Assembly: GCA_031286695.1 (NCBI GenBank)
Contig: JAITTY010000022.1
Coordinates: 366,540 to 430,539 of the forward strand
Direction of reading: 5' to 3'
Length of the DNA stretch: 64,000 bases
Origin: Sphingobacterium sp.
GTDB taxonomy: Bacteria; Bacteroidota; Bacteroidia; Sphingobacteriales; Sphingobacteriaceae
Shown: in pieces, positions 18,798 through 27,755 of the stretch
Numbering within the stretch: position 1 is the stretch's first letter
How the letters are laid out: every line of letters starts with the position of its first letter
Notes under the pieces: generated by a model
The model's database searches: none
What the model saw: the letters and a program-made list of their open reading frames with translations, nothing else
Told to the model about the DNA's origin: nothing
Program-made: the position numbers and the translations under genes

Positions 18798-19664
18798 ATG
18801 AAAGGAATTATATTAGCTGGGGGCTCAGGGACTCGCTTACACCCGCTTACATTGGCCGTAAGCAAGCAATTGATGCCTGTATATGATAAACCTATGATAT
18901 ACTACCCCTTGTCGACATTGATGCTGGCTGGTATACGGGAGATTTTGATTATATCGACACCGCAAGACTTGCCAAATTTTGAAAAGTTATTGGGGGATGG
19001 TTCGCAATTAGGCTGTCGCTTCGAATATAAAGAGCAGCCTAGTCCAGATGGACTGGCTCAAGCATTTTTGCTTGGTGAAGAATTTATCGGTGAGGATAAA
19101 GTAGCCTTAATTTTAGGCGATAATATCTTTTATGGCTCGGGGCTTTCAAAACTATTGCAATCATCGGCAGATCCTGATGGCGGGGTAGTCTTTGCCTATC
19201 CGGTGCAGGATCCGGAACGGTATGGTGTTGTTGAATTTGATGAAAAAAATAACGTTATTTCTATTGAAGAAAAGCCACAATTTCCAAAGTCGAATTATGC
19301 TGTTCCTGGCGTTTATTTTTATGACAACGAGGTGGTTAGGATTGCTAAGAATATAGAGCCTTCTCCTCGTGGTGAGCTCGAGATCACCGATATCAATAAA
19401 GAGTATCTTCGCCGGGGCAAATTAAAGGTCGGTATTTTTGATCGTGGCACAGCTTGGTTGGATACTGGGACCATACAGTCGCTTATGCAGGCAGGTCAAT
19501 TTGTGCAAGTAATCGAGGAGCGGCAAGGAATGAAAATAGGAGCAATTGAAGAAGTCGCTTACAGAATGGGCTACATTGACGGACAGCAGTTGCTAAAACT
19601 TTCCGTACCCCTCTGTAAGTCGGGGTATGGAGAGTACTTAAAGCGAATTGTAAAAAGCTTTTAA
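18798..19664 (+). CDS. rfbA: Glucose-1-phosphate thymidylyltransferase
   Basis: A 288-residue nucleotidyltransferase with [20 protein letters not shown], the dTTP/glucose-1-phosphate site [42 protein letters not shown] and [14 protein letters not shown], all characteristic of RmlA. It makes dTDP-glucose from dTTP and glucose-1-phosphate, the first step of the rhamnose branch. It is the last gene of the polysaccharide locus seen here and ends in a hairpin shared with the convergent kinase gene. Confidence 0.96.
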   Translation: MKGIILAGGSGTRLHPLTLAVSKQLMPVYDKPMIYYPLSTLMLAGIREILIISTPQDLPNFEKLLGDGSQLGCRFEYKEQPSPDGLAQAFLLGEEFIGEDKVALILGDNIFYGSGLSKLLQSSADPDGGVVFAYPVQDPERYGVVEFDEKNNVISIEEKPQFPKSNYAVPGVYFYDNEVVRIAKNIEPSPRGELEITDINKEYLRRGKLKVGIFDRGTAWLDTGTIQSLMQAGQFVQVIEERQGMKIGAIEEVAYRMGYIDGQQLLKLSVPLCKSGYGEYLKRIVKSF

Positions 19665-19672
19665 TAATTATA

Positions 19673-19704
19673 AGCATTCTGTTTTCTGGGACAGAATGCT
19701 ATTT
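19673..19704. terminator. Bidirectional terminator between rfbA and the TPR histidine kinase
   Basis: AGCATTCTGT (19673-19682) pairs perfectly with ACAGAATGCT (19691-19700) over an 8-base loop. A-rich and T-rich sequence flanks it. It lies between two convergent genes and reaches into the stop codon of the minus-strand kinase. Confidence 0.7.
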
Positions 19705-21633
19705 TGGTATATGAACGATAAATGTACTTCCAAAACCTTCACTACTTTCAACCGTAATCGAATAACCCATACGGTTTGCAAATTCATGACAAAGCATTAA
19801 GCCGATACCAGCTCCCTTTTCTTCAAAAGTGCCTTCTAGACTGTGTTGCTGTTTCTGCATATTTTTAAGTGCAGCAATTTTTCGCTCGTCCATTCCAATT
19901 CCCTGATCTGTAATTGAAATAAGTACTTCACTGTCTGTTTCCCGCTGGTCGAAAATGATAGTCTTACCACTAAAGGAAAACTTAATAGCATTGTTAAAGA
20001 TATTGCGAATAATAAATTCAAATCGTTTAACATCACTTTGGATGGTCAATTGAGGAGAAACACGGATGTCTATTGATAAATTTTTTAGATTAATCCGATC
20101 GATAAATAATGCCTCACATTCCCTAACAATTTGATAAGGTGAGATTTCCTGTATTTCAAGCTTTTCATTTGCCATTTGTTGTGAAGACCATACGAGTAGG
20201 CTGTCGAGCATTTTGGAGGCTGTTGTAACTTGATTGCCTATATTGATTAGCATACTTTTAATTTCGTCTGCTGGAAGGTCGACAATTTTGGATACAGCAA
20301 GCAGCGCTTGGAAAGTTGATAAAGGACTTCGGAGGTCATGGGAGACAACGGAAAAGATGCTCGAACGAAATCGATCTGCCTGGATCAGTTCTTGATGCTG
20401 ATGCTTGATCTCAGCAGCCTGATGATCCACCTTCCGTTTTTCTTCACGTAATAGTCTGTTCTTTTTGATCAGTAACATTACCATAACGGAGATAATTAAA
20501 AGGACAAAAATGGTGGCTAGCCAAATCAGTTTTATCCAATGGGCTTCTCGTTCTACATTCGCGTTTTTCAGTAATAAATTTTTATTTTCAAGCTCTTTCT
20601 TGTCGCTTTCATACTTCTCGCGGAGTTCTTCCCGGATACGGACGCGGAGGACTTCGGCATCTTCGTGAAACTTCCGATCCGAACTATCTTGATCGCTCAG
20701 TATTAAATTTGCATCCTGCGCTTTGATTGCTTTTGCTATTTTGTCAAAATCCCCTTGAAGATCTTCCGTCAGATTTGTGAAACCGCTTTTAGCGATCACA
20801 CTTTTGATAAGAGCTACTTCTTTTGCTGCCAGATCAAAACGCTTTTCTTTGACGTAAATATTAGCTCGATTAATACGGGCATAACTTTCGCCCACAGGGT
20901 CTTTTTTTGTCGTGGTGATGTCAATCGCAAGGTCGGTATAGTACGTACTCCACTCGATCTTATCTGCCTTGAGATAGAGGTAGCTCAATAAAATGTAGGT
21001 ATTAAAAAGATCAACTTCTGGCGCATTGGCTTTACAGAACTCGACCGTTTTTACCAAATAGTCAATTGCATGGGTTATATCCTGTTTCTTCTCTCCATTT
21101 AATGCGTTTTGGGCATATATATTTCCAATATTGGTCGATATATTTGCCCGATTTCTTGTATCATGCAGTTCCTTTGCTAAATCTAGTGCGCGTTGGTAGT
21201 ATTTTAAAGCCTGATCGGGATCATAACTTTTATTAAACACATTTCCTATATTGAGAAAGGAAAGCATCATTCCTTTCTTGTCGTTGCGTTCTTCTCTTTT
21301 TTTGAGCACCTTAAAGTGTGTTTTTACACTTTCATCAAAGTTATTTAGCTTGAGGTAAATAACACCTTGTAGATTAAGCAGGTCAATTTCCAACGCTGAA
21401 AACTTCTTTTCTGAAGCCATATTAAGGCCTTTTGAAACAATTTCCTGTGCTTCTTGGGGATTGCTGCGGTAAATTTCTGAGGCGGTTTTATAATAAGCCA
21501 ATACTCGGGTAGAATCGTTACTTGCCTCCGCAAGTTGCTTGTCTAACTTGTCCCAGCCACTATTTTGGCCGTATGCACAAAAGCTAAACAACATTGTTGA
21601 AATAAAAATAAATAAGATAGGGAGGCGGCTCAT
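19699..21633 (-). CDS. TPR-repeat transmembrane sensor histidine kinase
   Basis: A 644-residue protein with a signal sequence (LPILFIFISTMLFSFCAYGQ), periplasmic TPR repeats over residues 30-290 (for example AYYKTASEIYRS, LSFLNIGNVFNKSYDPDQAL, ALDLAKELHDTRN), a transmembrane helix at about 368-388 (LIWLATIFVLLIISVMVMLL), a coiled coil, HisKA with SVVSHDLRSPLSTFQALL and a HATPase with NIFNNAIKFSFS, DQGIGMDE and GAGIGLMLC. Bacteroidota often pair such TPR kinases with separate regulators. It is divergent from a LuxR-type regulator 371 bases away, but it is HisKA class, not the HisKA_3 class usually paired with LuxR-type regulators. Confidence 0.92.
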   Translation of the reverse strand: MSRLPILFIFISTMLFSFCAYGQNSGWDKLDKQLAEASNDSTRVLAYYKTASEIYRSNPQEAQEIVSKGLNMASEKKFSALEIDLLNLQGVIYLKLNNFDESVKTHFKVLKKREERNDKKGMMLSFLNIGNVFNKSYDPDQALKYYQRALDLAKELHDTRNRANISTNIGNIYAQNALNGEKKQDITHAIDYLVKTVEFCKANAPEVDLFNTYILLSYLYLKADKIEWSTYYTDLAIDITTTKKDPVGESYARINRANIYVKEKRFDLAAKEVALIKSVIAKSGFTNLTEDLQGDFDKIAKAIKAQDANLILSDQDSSDRKFHEDAEVLRVRIREELREKYESDKKELENKNLLLKNANVEREAHWIKLIWLATIFVLLIISVMVMLLIKKNRLLREEKRKVDHQAAEIKHQHQELIQADRFRSSIFSVVSHDLRSPLSTFQALLAVSKIVDLPADEIKSMLINIGNQVTTASKMLDSLLVWSSQQMANEKLEIQEISPYQIVRECEALFIDRINLKNLSIDIRVSPQLTIQSDVKRFEFIIRNIFNNAIKFSFSGKTIIFDQRETDSEVLISITDQGIGMDERKIAALKNMQKQQHSLEGTFEEKGAGIGLMLCHEFANRMGYSITVESSEGFGSTFIVHIPK

Positions 21634-22004
21634 CGGCGTTTTTTTTTCAAATATAATTAAGTTTTTAGTAAAGTCTAGATCGCTGTCGATAGCGTTGTCA
21701 GCCGTAGATAATGTTATTGTCTTAAATTTTCTAACAAGGAAACTTGAATTTCTAAATAATAAAAATTATATTTATATAAATTGTTTTAAATCTATTTGTC
21801 GGACTTAAGTAAATTATTGTGAAATTCATTTTTAATGTTGTTAATTTTACATGGTTTTAAATTTTATTTTGGCTGTTTTTTTTCTTTAGAAACAATTTTA
21901 AGGATAGGTTTGTCTACACTACGGGAGGTCGATAAAATTGAGCGATCATTGCGTGAAAGATCAGTTAAGTGTATAGTTTTCAATTTAATAAAATGTGAAA
22001 TATC
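21634..22004. other. Intergenic region between divergent kinase and LuxR regulator
   Basis: 371 very AT-rich bases with no credible gene. It must carry promoters for both neighbours. A weak -7 candidate TATAGTTT lies near 21973 with TTG about 20 bases upstream. No long repeat was seen. Confidence 0.45.
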
Positions 22005-22616
22005 ATGATTACAGTTGGGATAATTGACATAGATGAGAAGGAGCGGATAGAAACAAAAGAAAACATATCCAAAAATGATAAATCTGAATCAACAATACCG
22101 ATACATGTACTGTTTGATCAGGAGACACTTGCTTCTTCCCGTCACAACCAAATCCCTGATGTGATGATTATCGATATTGATCATCAAGATAGCTTAATTG
22201 TTGAACGGGTTAAAAGCCTGTTTCCACGTGCTGAAATATTAGTGCTTACCAATAATTGCGATGTGAGGGTGGTGCGTAGCTGCTTTCGGCAAGGCGCAGT
22301 GGGGTATATGTTGAAGAAAACATGTCTCCAATCTTTAAAAAATGCGATAACAATGACGCTTGGAAATGGTTCTTTTATTAGTCCTTCTGTCAATCGTGCT
22401 TTGATTGAACAGGCGTTTAGCGCCAAGAGATCCGAAAATCTGTTGACAGCGCGCGAATTGCAGATTGCCAATGGTATCCTTGAGGGGTTAAGCTACAAAA
22501 TGATTGCTCAAAAATATGCGATTTCCCTGGATACCGTCCGCATTTACATCAAGCGAATTTATAGGAAATTTCAGATCAACAGTAAGGGAGAATTGATCGC
22601 GCAACTGACCTCCTAA
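22005..22616 (+). CDS. NarL/FixJ-type response regulator (receiver + LuxR HTH)
   Basis: A 203-residue regulator. The receiver keeps the acidic residues (GIIDIDEKE), the probable phospho-acceptor Asp57 in DVMIIDIDHQ, a Thr in ILVLTNNCD and Lys in GYMLKKT, so it can probably be phosphorylated. The C-terminal LuxR HTH is standard: LLTARELQIANGILEGLSYK, then MIAQKYAISLDTVRIYIKR and IYRKFQINSKGELI. It is 85 bases upstream of the usher-like gene and points the same way, so it is the best candidate to control the surface-fibre genes (inference from position). Confidence 0.9.
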   Translation: MITVGIIDIDEKERIETKENISKNDKSESTIPIHVLFDQETLASSRHNQIPDVMIIDIDHQDSLIVERVKSLFPRAEILVLTNNCDVRVVRSCFRQGAVGYMLKKTCLQSLKNAITMTLGNGSFISPSVNRALIEQAFSAKRSENLLTARELQIANGILEGLSYKMIAQKYAISLDTVRIYIKRIYRKFQINSKGELIAQLTS

Positions 22617-22701
22617 CAATTCATTACATGAATATGTGACAACCTAAATTTCGATCTCTTTAAATTTAGCCTGATTTTTATGGGTATTTGAATGATATGC
22701 T

Positions 22702-25536
22702 ATGCCAATAAGAAGCCTTTTAATTTTTGTGTTTCTTTTCTGCTATACTGCTCTTTTCTTATCCATTGCGAAAAGTCAGCAACGATACGATATTGCCTAT
22801 CATTTCGAATACGATTCCATCCAGGTCTCGGCATCACAGACCTTTTCCAACAAATTAACGATCGTTAATAATACAGATAGATCAATCGAACTAAGTCCAG
22901 AGGCGAATGATACGAAGGCCTTGCAGGGATTGATCAAATTGCCGCCAATTATACAGCTGAAACCACATGAAACGAAAACCTTTCCGTTGAAATACATGAC
23001 TGATCGGCGGACGATTTCAAGTGCAGTGCAAAAGTTTAGCATTGGTCTCCAGGCGAAGGACCCTTTAGTGCGTGTACAGCCCGCCCAGGTTTTCTATACC
23101 CTGTTGGATGTTCAGGTATCGCTGATGATCCAATCTGAACAACCGGAGTATTTTATAGATCAATCTACTGGGCAGGCACATTTTCTGGTGCGTGCCGTGA
23201 ATACGGGACTAGTACCACTGACATTTCAGCTTCAGTTTGCAAATGTTCCTTCTGAACTTGAAATCATCGGGGAAACTTTACCCACCACCTTGGCGGCAGG
23301 CGGACAATCTGCACTGCGATTTACAGTACAAATGCGAACCAAGAAAGTCGCCACAGATGTCGACCTGTCGATGGTTGCGATCGGAGCTGGTGGCGACCAA
23401 CTGGCTACCAATCGGGTTCGCATTATAACCGTCGGGAGTGTCAAACGTTTTGGATCCGATATGAACTTACAGAATCAGCCTTACAGCAATATGGCTGCCT
23501 TACGTTATCTGAGTATGGGGCAGGATATCAATGTATATCAACTTCAGGGCTATGGAAATCTTGAATTGAATAAGGGAACTTCGTTGAGCTATCGCATGAA
23601 TATGGATTATTTTCATGATCAGCATGCTTTTACGATGTACGATAGTTACCTCGATTATCAAACTGAAAAATGGGGGCTGAAAGCTGGTAATATTTACGAA
23701 AATCTCGACCAATATGTTAACGGCAGGGGAGTGAGAGCAAGCTATAAATTTGATAAGTCGCGTTCGATCAATGCGTATGCGGTCCAAAACAATTATTTCC
23801 TCTGGAATCAGATGAATACTTTTTCGCCCGGAGGAGGAGTTCTAGGACTTAAGTATGCTTTTACATCAGAAAAAAATCAAGAAAGCAGCTTGGCTTATTT
23901 GCACAGCAAAGACAATTACCGAAATGTCCGGAGCCATCTGCTCAGCGGAAAGGGCTATAAAGACTGGAGCGAAAAACAAAACCTCACTTGGGAAGGCGGA
24001 ACAAGTATCGAACAGCTGGATGCTGGCGGCCATAAGGCTGGTTTGGCGGCAGGCATAAATTATAATGGAATCTTCAACGGCTTTCAGATTTCAAGCATCA
24101 ATTACTACAGTTCTCCTTATTATGTGGGGCTCAGAAGAGGACTCTTGCAGTCGGACTCACGTGTTGTCATTCCGCTCGAGGAAACGAAGAGTATCTCCGT
24201 CAGGATGAGTTTTATGGATAACCAGCCTACATATCAAATTGGAGATAGGAACTATCTTTTTAACAATAGCAATCGTATCGAGATTTATGAGCTTGGGTAC
24301 CGCACAATGTTTGGACGATTGAATGTTGATTTGAGACCCTATTGGATGAAGCAGGGTGCAGATTACCACAGCTGGCTGGGATTAGGCGCTAATGCTGTAA
24401 ACTGGAAATCCAGTTCAATAAGAACGGTTGCAGATCTTAATTTTTTTACCTCGAACCATCGCTTCTCGCTGCAGACGGATTATGGTTATACCTACAGAAA
24501 TACCGCTGAAAAGCCGATAGCTCCTTTTCATTCATTACGTGTATCGGGTAATTATGATCATTCACTTTTTGGATTTAACGCATTTGTGCAGATCAACCCC
24601 TATTATTTAAGTGATCTTTTGGCTACTTATACAAGTTCTAACTATAGCATGTATTCGCTGGGCCCCAACACGCACTTTGAAGCATTTGCGCACAGCTTAC
24701 AGGTACAGCTTGCAACGATGTACAGTTATTATGGCTTCTCGAGAAGTAATAATTTGTCCATCAATGGAAATGCGCGTTGGCGAATGAAAGACAACTGGAG
24801 CCTTACTGCAGATATTTTTTATATGTTTAACAAAGGGAAATTACTGATTATAACAGATCCAATAAATCCGCCGCAACCGCAACCTCTAGATCGCTATTCG
24901 TTTAACAACAGACAGATCAGAGTGGGGATAGAAAAGAGTTTTGGACGGACAGGCAGTTACAAAGGTTTTAGCTTAGCGTTGACTTGTTTTGACGATAAGA
25001 ACAACAATGGAATCCGGGATGATGATGAGCCATTTGTAGAATCTGTGTTGATTCGAATCGGAAAAGAAGCGGCCATCACAGATGCGAAGGGACGCGTTAA
25101 ATTTGTCGCTATGGAAGCGGGGTCTTTTTCAATTCAAGCGGTGAACAATCAGGGCTGGATCTACCAGGGGCCGTCGACCGTTGTGCTGACCAAGAACAAG
25201 TCTGTGGATATACCGCTTATCAAAACTAAATCTGCCAAGGGCAAAATACAGTTAATTGCCACTAAATACCTGGATTCTAGGCCAGATTTGAGTGGTATCC
25301 GCATTACCGCCATTGACCGTCAGGGAAAAAAATACAATACATTGAGCAACGAGGATGGCGCCTATATCTTCTATTTGCCCGTAGGCTTTTATAAGTTGAC
25401 GGTTGATTCTGAAGGGATGCCTTTTGTCATTGAAAATTCGAATTGCGAAGTTGAGGTGAAAGCCGAAGGGATGATCAATCTACCAACCCTGCGTTATCAA
25501 GATCAAAGGCGTAAAGTCGGTATCAAAAGATTTTAG
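22702..25536 (+). CDS. Usher-like outer-membrane beta-barrel with Ig-like N- and C-terminal domains
   Basis: A 944-residue exported protein. A signal sequence (residues 1-25, ending IAKSQ) is followed by two Ig-like beta-sandwich domains (about 28-135 and 140-250; the second resembles NEW3/CARDB folds, VRAVNTGLVPLTFQLQ). Residues 255-760 alternate in short aromatic strands, as expected for a large barrel. The C-terminus has two more beta-sandwiches: one starts at Asp764 with a Ca-binding-like DDKNNNGIRDDDEP, the other resembles a carboxypeptidase-regulatory domain (ITAIDRQGKKYNTLSNEDGA). N-terminal domain, ~500-residue barrel and two C-terminal sandwiches is the layout of chaperone-usher ushers, though I see no clear plug. 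It converges with genes for a PapD-like chaperone and two subunit-like proteins. Alternative: an unrelated surface barrel. Confidence 0.75.
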   Translation: MPIRSLLIFVFLFCYTALFLSIAKSQQRYDIAYHFEYDSIQVSASQTFSNKLTIVNNTDRSIELSPEANDTKALQGLIKLPPIIQLKPHETKTFPLKYMTDRRTISSAVQKFSIGLQAKDPLVRVQPAQVFYTLLDVQVSLMIQSEQPEYFIDQSTGQAHFLVRAVNTGLVPLTFQLQFANVPSELEIIGETLPTTLAAGGQSALRFTVQMRTKKVATDVDLSMVAIGAGGDQLATNRVRIITVGSVKRFGSDMNLQNQPYSNMAALRYLSMGQDINVYQLQGYGNLELNKGTSLSYRMNMDYFHDQHAFTMYDSYLDYQTEKWGLKAGNIYENLDQYVNGRGVRASYKFDKSRSINAYAVQNNYFLWNQMNTFSPGGGVLGLKYAFTSEKNQESSLAYLHSKDNYRNVRSHLLSGKGYKDWSEKQNLTWEGGTSIEQLDAGGHKAGLAAGINYNGIFNGFQISSINYYSSPYYVGLRRGLLQSDSRVVIPLEETKSISVRMSFMDNQPTYQIGDRNYLFNNSNRIEIYELGYRTMFGRLNVDLRPYWMKQGADYHSWLGLGANAVNWKSSSIRTVADLNFFTSNHRFSLQTDYGYTYRNTAEKPIAPFHSLRVSGNYDHSLFGFNAFVQINPYYLSDLLATYTSSNYSMYSLGPNTHFEAFAHSLQVQLATMYSYYGFSRSNNLSINGNARWRMKDNWSLTADIFYMFNKGKLLIITDPINPPQPQPLDRYSFNNRQIRVGIEKSFGRTGSYKGFSLALTCFDDKNNNGIRDDDEPFVESVLIRIGKEAAITDAKGRVKFVAMEAGSFSIQAVNNQGWIYQGPSTVVLTKNKSVDIPLIKTKSAKGKIQLIATKYLDSRPDLSGIRITAIDRQGKKYNTLSNEDGAYIFYLPVGFYKLTVDSEGMPFVIENSNCEVEVKAEGMINLPTLRYQDQRRKVGIKRF

Positions 25537-26957
25537 GGAGCCACAAAGCTATAGATGATATTCGCGGAATAGGTGCCAGCTGGTTTCCCAAAAAGATTGC
25601 TGGTCTGCGATGCAGGAATACTATACTGCATATCGATTGTTCGATCGATGATGGGATTGGCATTTTGGATGAGCTGTTGGGCTGTTGTGGACAGTGTAAC
25701 CGTATTCACGCCAGTCTGACCACTCATTGGACCGATGCGCAAAACACTTAATGGAATACTGTTGACCCCAGAGGTAAAACTAGAAGAAGTAGCGCGTACA
25801 TACAAGTTGTATGGCGTGGTATTACTCAGTTTTAAATGTGCGGGCATATTCGTACTAACACCATTAACATAATTACTGGTCGTCGTAAAAGGAAGGTTAA
25901 CGGATTGCTGATTTGCGATGATTTCTCCTAGGGCGCTGACTACAACATTCAAAGTCCCGCTTGCCTGCGCCTGCACTGGTGTTGTAGGGTAGGTGGCCGA
26001 GGACGACTTGTTCCAAGTATAAGTGAGGGGGACAGTGTATGTTCCAGCTTGTATAAAATTGCTTTTAAGTAAGGACGATCCGATCGTATAGGTATGTGTA
26101 ATTGAGCTATTGTTGTTTGTGGGGACAGGTATTCCGGTTGCACTCGTTAGGGCCTGGTCAGTTGTGGATAGGTTGGTCGCGATTGCCGTTGCAACTCCGC
26201 TGAGTGAGGCGCTCACTGTGGAGACAGGTGAAACAGGCAACGTGTTGTAGGGAGAGCTCGTGCTAAAATTAAATTGAGCATTGCTGGTTCTTATACTTGG
26301 GATGTAAGATACGGTACTTGACACAGGTATAATTTGACTGGCACTGATTCCATTGGCAGAACGGTAAAAACTAAGATCGTTTACGGCTATATTCGTTGTT
26401 CCTATGCTGCCTGGCGGACTGATAAATCCGGGTACGGTGATGGATAGCGTGAAGCTTGCTGGAGAGATAGATCCCGCCAATAAACCCTGCGTGTAAAAGC
26501 TGACAACATCGCTAAATACCCCCGCGGTCCAGGTCTGGCTTGCTGTTGCAATGCGCGCATTGGCGGAGACTGCGCCTGAAGCAACACTAGCCACCGCCGT
26601 ATAGAGTAAACCGCCTCCAGTGGATAGGGCGACCTCATTATTCGTGCCCAAGCCAAGTAATATTAAGCTGCCAATACTCGAAAGTTTCATATGCACTACG
26701 CTTGACGGAAAACTTCCACTTGTTGTGCTGGTAAAAGTTGCTGAACTGGATTTTACTGAAAAAGAAGGAAGTAAGGTGATCACGCTGGAATAGGTACCTG
26801 CATTGATTGATGTAGTGTAGTCTGTTTGGCCCTGGATATTTGCTTGCGGTAAAGTGATGGACGTCGTTTGCGCATGAATACGATGCCCATAGAAGCTCAA
26901 TAAGCTTAGGAAATAAACCGCAAAATTTCGCTTAATATGTAATTTCTTTTTCTGCAA
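25533..26957 (-). CDS. Secreted two-domain subunit/adhesin-like protein (spore-coat-U/WxL-like beta fold)
   Basis: A 474-residue exported Ser/Thr-rich protein with a signal peptide ending YGHRIHAQ. The C-terminal part (about 350-474) resembles the whole mature 175-residue subunit encoded two genes upstream: HLKLSNTTPYNLYVRATS here against HFTVVSNKPYNLTVVATG there, both followed by a VPLS/VTLSTTA segment, a Tyr-x-Ile strand and a final GTYS/AYSTTVTYT-type strand. Residues 30-180 look like a second, diverged copy. In a chaperone-usher reading this is the tip or adhesin subunit. It overlaps the chaperone gene by 26 bases and its stop overlaps the usher-like stop by 4 bases on the opposite strand. 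Confidence 0.75.
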   Translation of the reverse strand: MQKKKLHIKRNFAVYFLSLLSFYGHRIHAQTTSITLPQANIQGQTDYTTSINAGTYSSVITLLPSFSVKSSSATFTSTTSGSFPSSVVHMKLSSIGSLILLGLGTNNEVALSTGGGLLYTAVASVASGAVSANARIATASQTWTAGVFSDVVSFYTQGLLAGSISPASFTLSITVPGFISPPGSIGTTNIAVNDLSFYRSANGISASQIIPVSSTVSYIPSIRTSNAQFNFSTSSPYNTLPVSPVSTVSASLSGVATAIATNLSTTDQALTSATGIPVPTNNNSSITHTYTIGSSLLKSNFIQAGTYTVPLTYTWNKSSSATYPTTPVQAQASGTLNVVVSALGEIIANQQSVNLPFTTTSNYVNGVSTNMPAHLKLSNTTPYNLYVRATSSSFTSGVNSIPLSVLRIGPMSGQTGVNTVTLSTTAQQLIQNANPIIDRTIDMQYSIPASQTSNLFGKPAGTYSANIIYSFVAP

Positions 26958-27735
26958 TTTTTAAATCATATTGGCTGCCCGCATCTAATATTGCAACAGC
27001 AAGATAGCGTCCTGCAGCAAGTTTCTCTGGAAGGTCGATTTGCACCCATTGATCCGCGCTAGGGAGCATCGCGATAGCGACGGCCTTAATAGGGATTTCT
27101 TCTCCTGTTTCTGTATTGGTTAGTTCAAAACGTACATAGGCGTCTTTGTTAATCTGCCCTGTATTTTTTACATGTACATCCATTCGGCGCACCGACTGAC
27201 CCGTTTGATTTGGAATATTATGCCTGTCCTCAAAAGCTAGGAATTCCAGATCTCCAGGATTTAATCCGGAAGGAGTATGGTAAACCTGGATGCCTACTTC
27301 AATAAGCACGTTCATATTAAGGCCATTTTGGAGTGCGGCTTTTTGTTCTTTCACTTGGGTGAAAAAAAGCATAGCGTTGCTTAGCTGCTGCGGAGATGGA
27401 TTTTTTGGGATCGTCATGGAAAGATTCACCGATTTGGTCTCTCCTGGAGTCAAGCGTACCGTGTTTTCTGAGAGGGTAAGCCAAGCCGCATTTGATTGCT
27501 GTTTTTGGCCCGGAGAATAATATTTTTTTACCCCAATCGAATCGCGATCCCAATCTTTAAGATTGGCGACAAAATGGAGCTCAGCGTTCGAGGTGTTACT
27601 AAATGTAATCACCTGAGAAACTGTCTGTCCCGGCTCGCCAGTAAAAAAAATGCGGGATGGAGAAATTGAAATACCCTGTCCATAGATCAGGGTATTACAG
27701 ATATAAAGGACTAATAGTGTTAAATAATATCTCAC
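26932..27735 (-). CDS. PapD-like periplasmic chaperone
   Basis: A 267-residue exported protein with a signal peptide (LLVLYICNTLIYGQG) and two Ig-like domains. The first begins SISPSRIFFTGEPGQTVSQV and has ITFSNTSNAELHFVANLKDW, VRLTPGETKSVNLSMTIPKN and NAMLFFTQVKEQ. This is the same order of features as in PapD chaperones: a first strand, an NxS/T turn, a LxPGE/Q motif and a last strand followed by a hydrophobic G1-like run. The second domain (about 155-267) has VHVKNTGQINKDAYVRFEL. It sits between the two subunit-like genes, 20 bases after the small one. Its presence with a usher-like barrel is the main support for a chaperone-usher-like pathway. A DUF916-type Ig protein is an alternative. 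Confidence 0.72.
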   Translation of the reverse strand: MRYYLTLLVLYICNTLIYGQGISISPSRIFFTGEPGQTVSQVITFSNTSNAELHFVANLKDWDRDSIGVKKYYSPGQKQQSNAAWLTLSENTVRLTPGETKSVNLSMTIPKNPSPQQLSNAMLFFTQVKEQKAALQNGLNMNVLIEVGIQVYHTPSGLNPGDLEFLAFEDRHNIPNQTGQSVRRMDVHVKNTGQINKDAYVRFELTNTETGEEIPIKAVAIAMLPSADQWVQIDLPEKLAAGRYLAVAILDAGSQYDLKIAEKEITY

Positions 27736-27755
27736 AGATAAAATTATCTTTCTAG

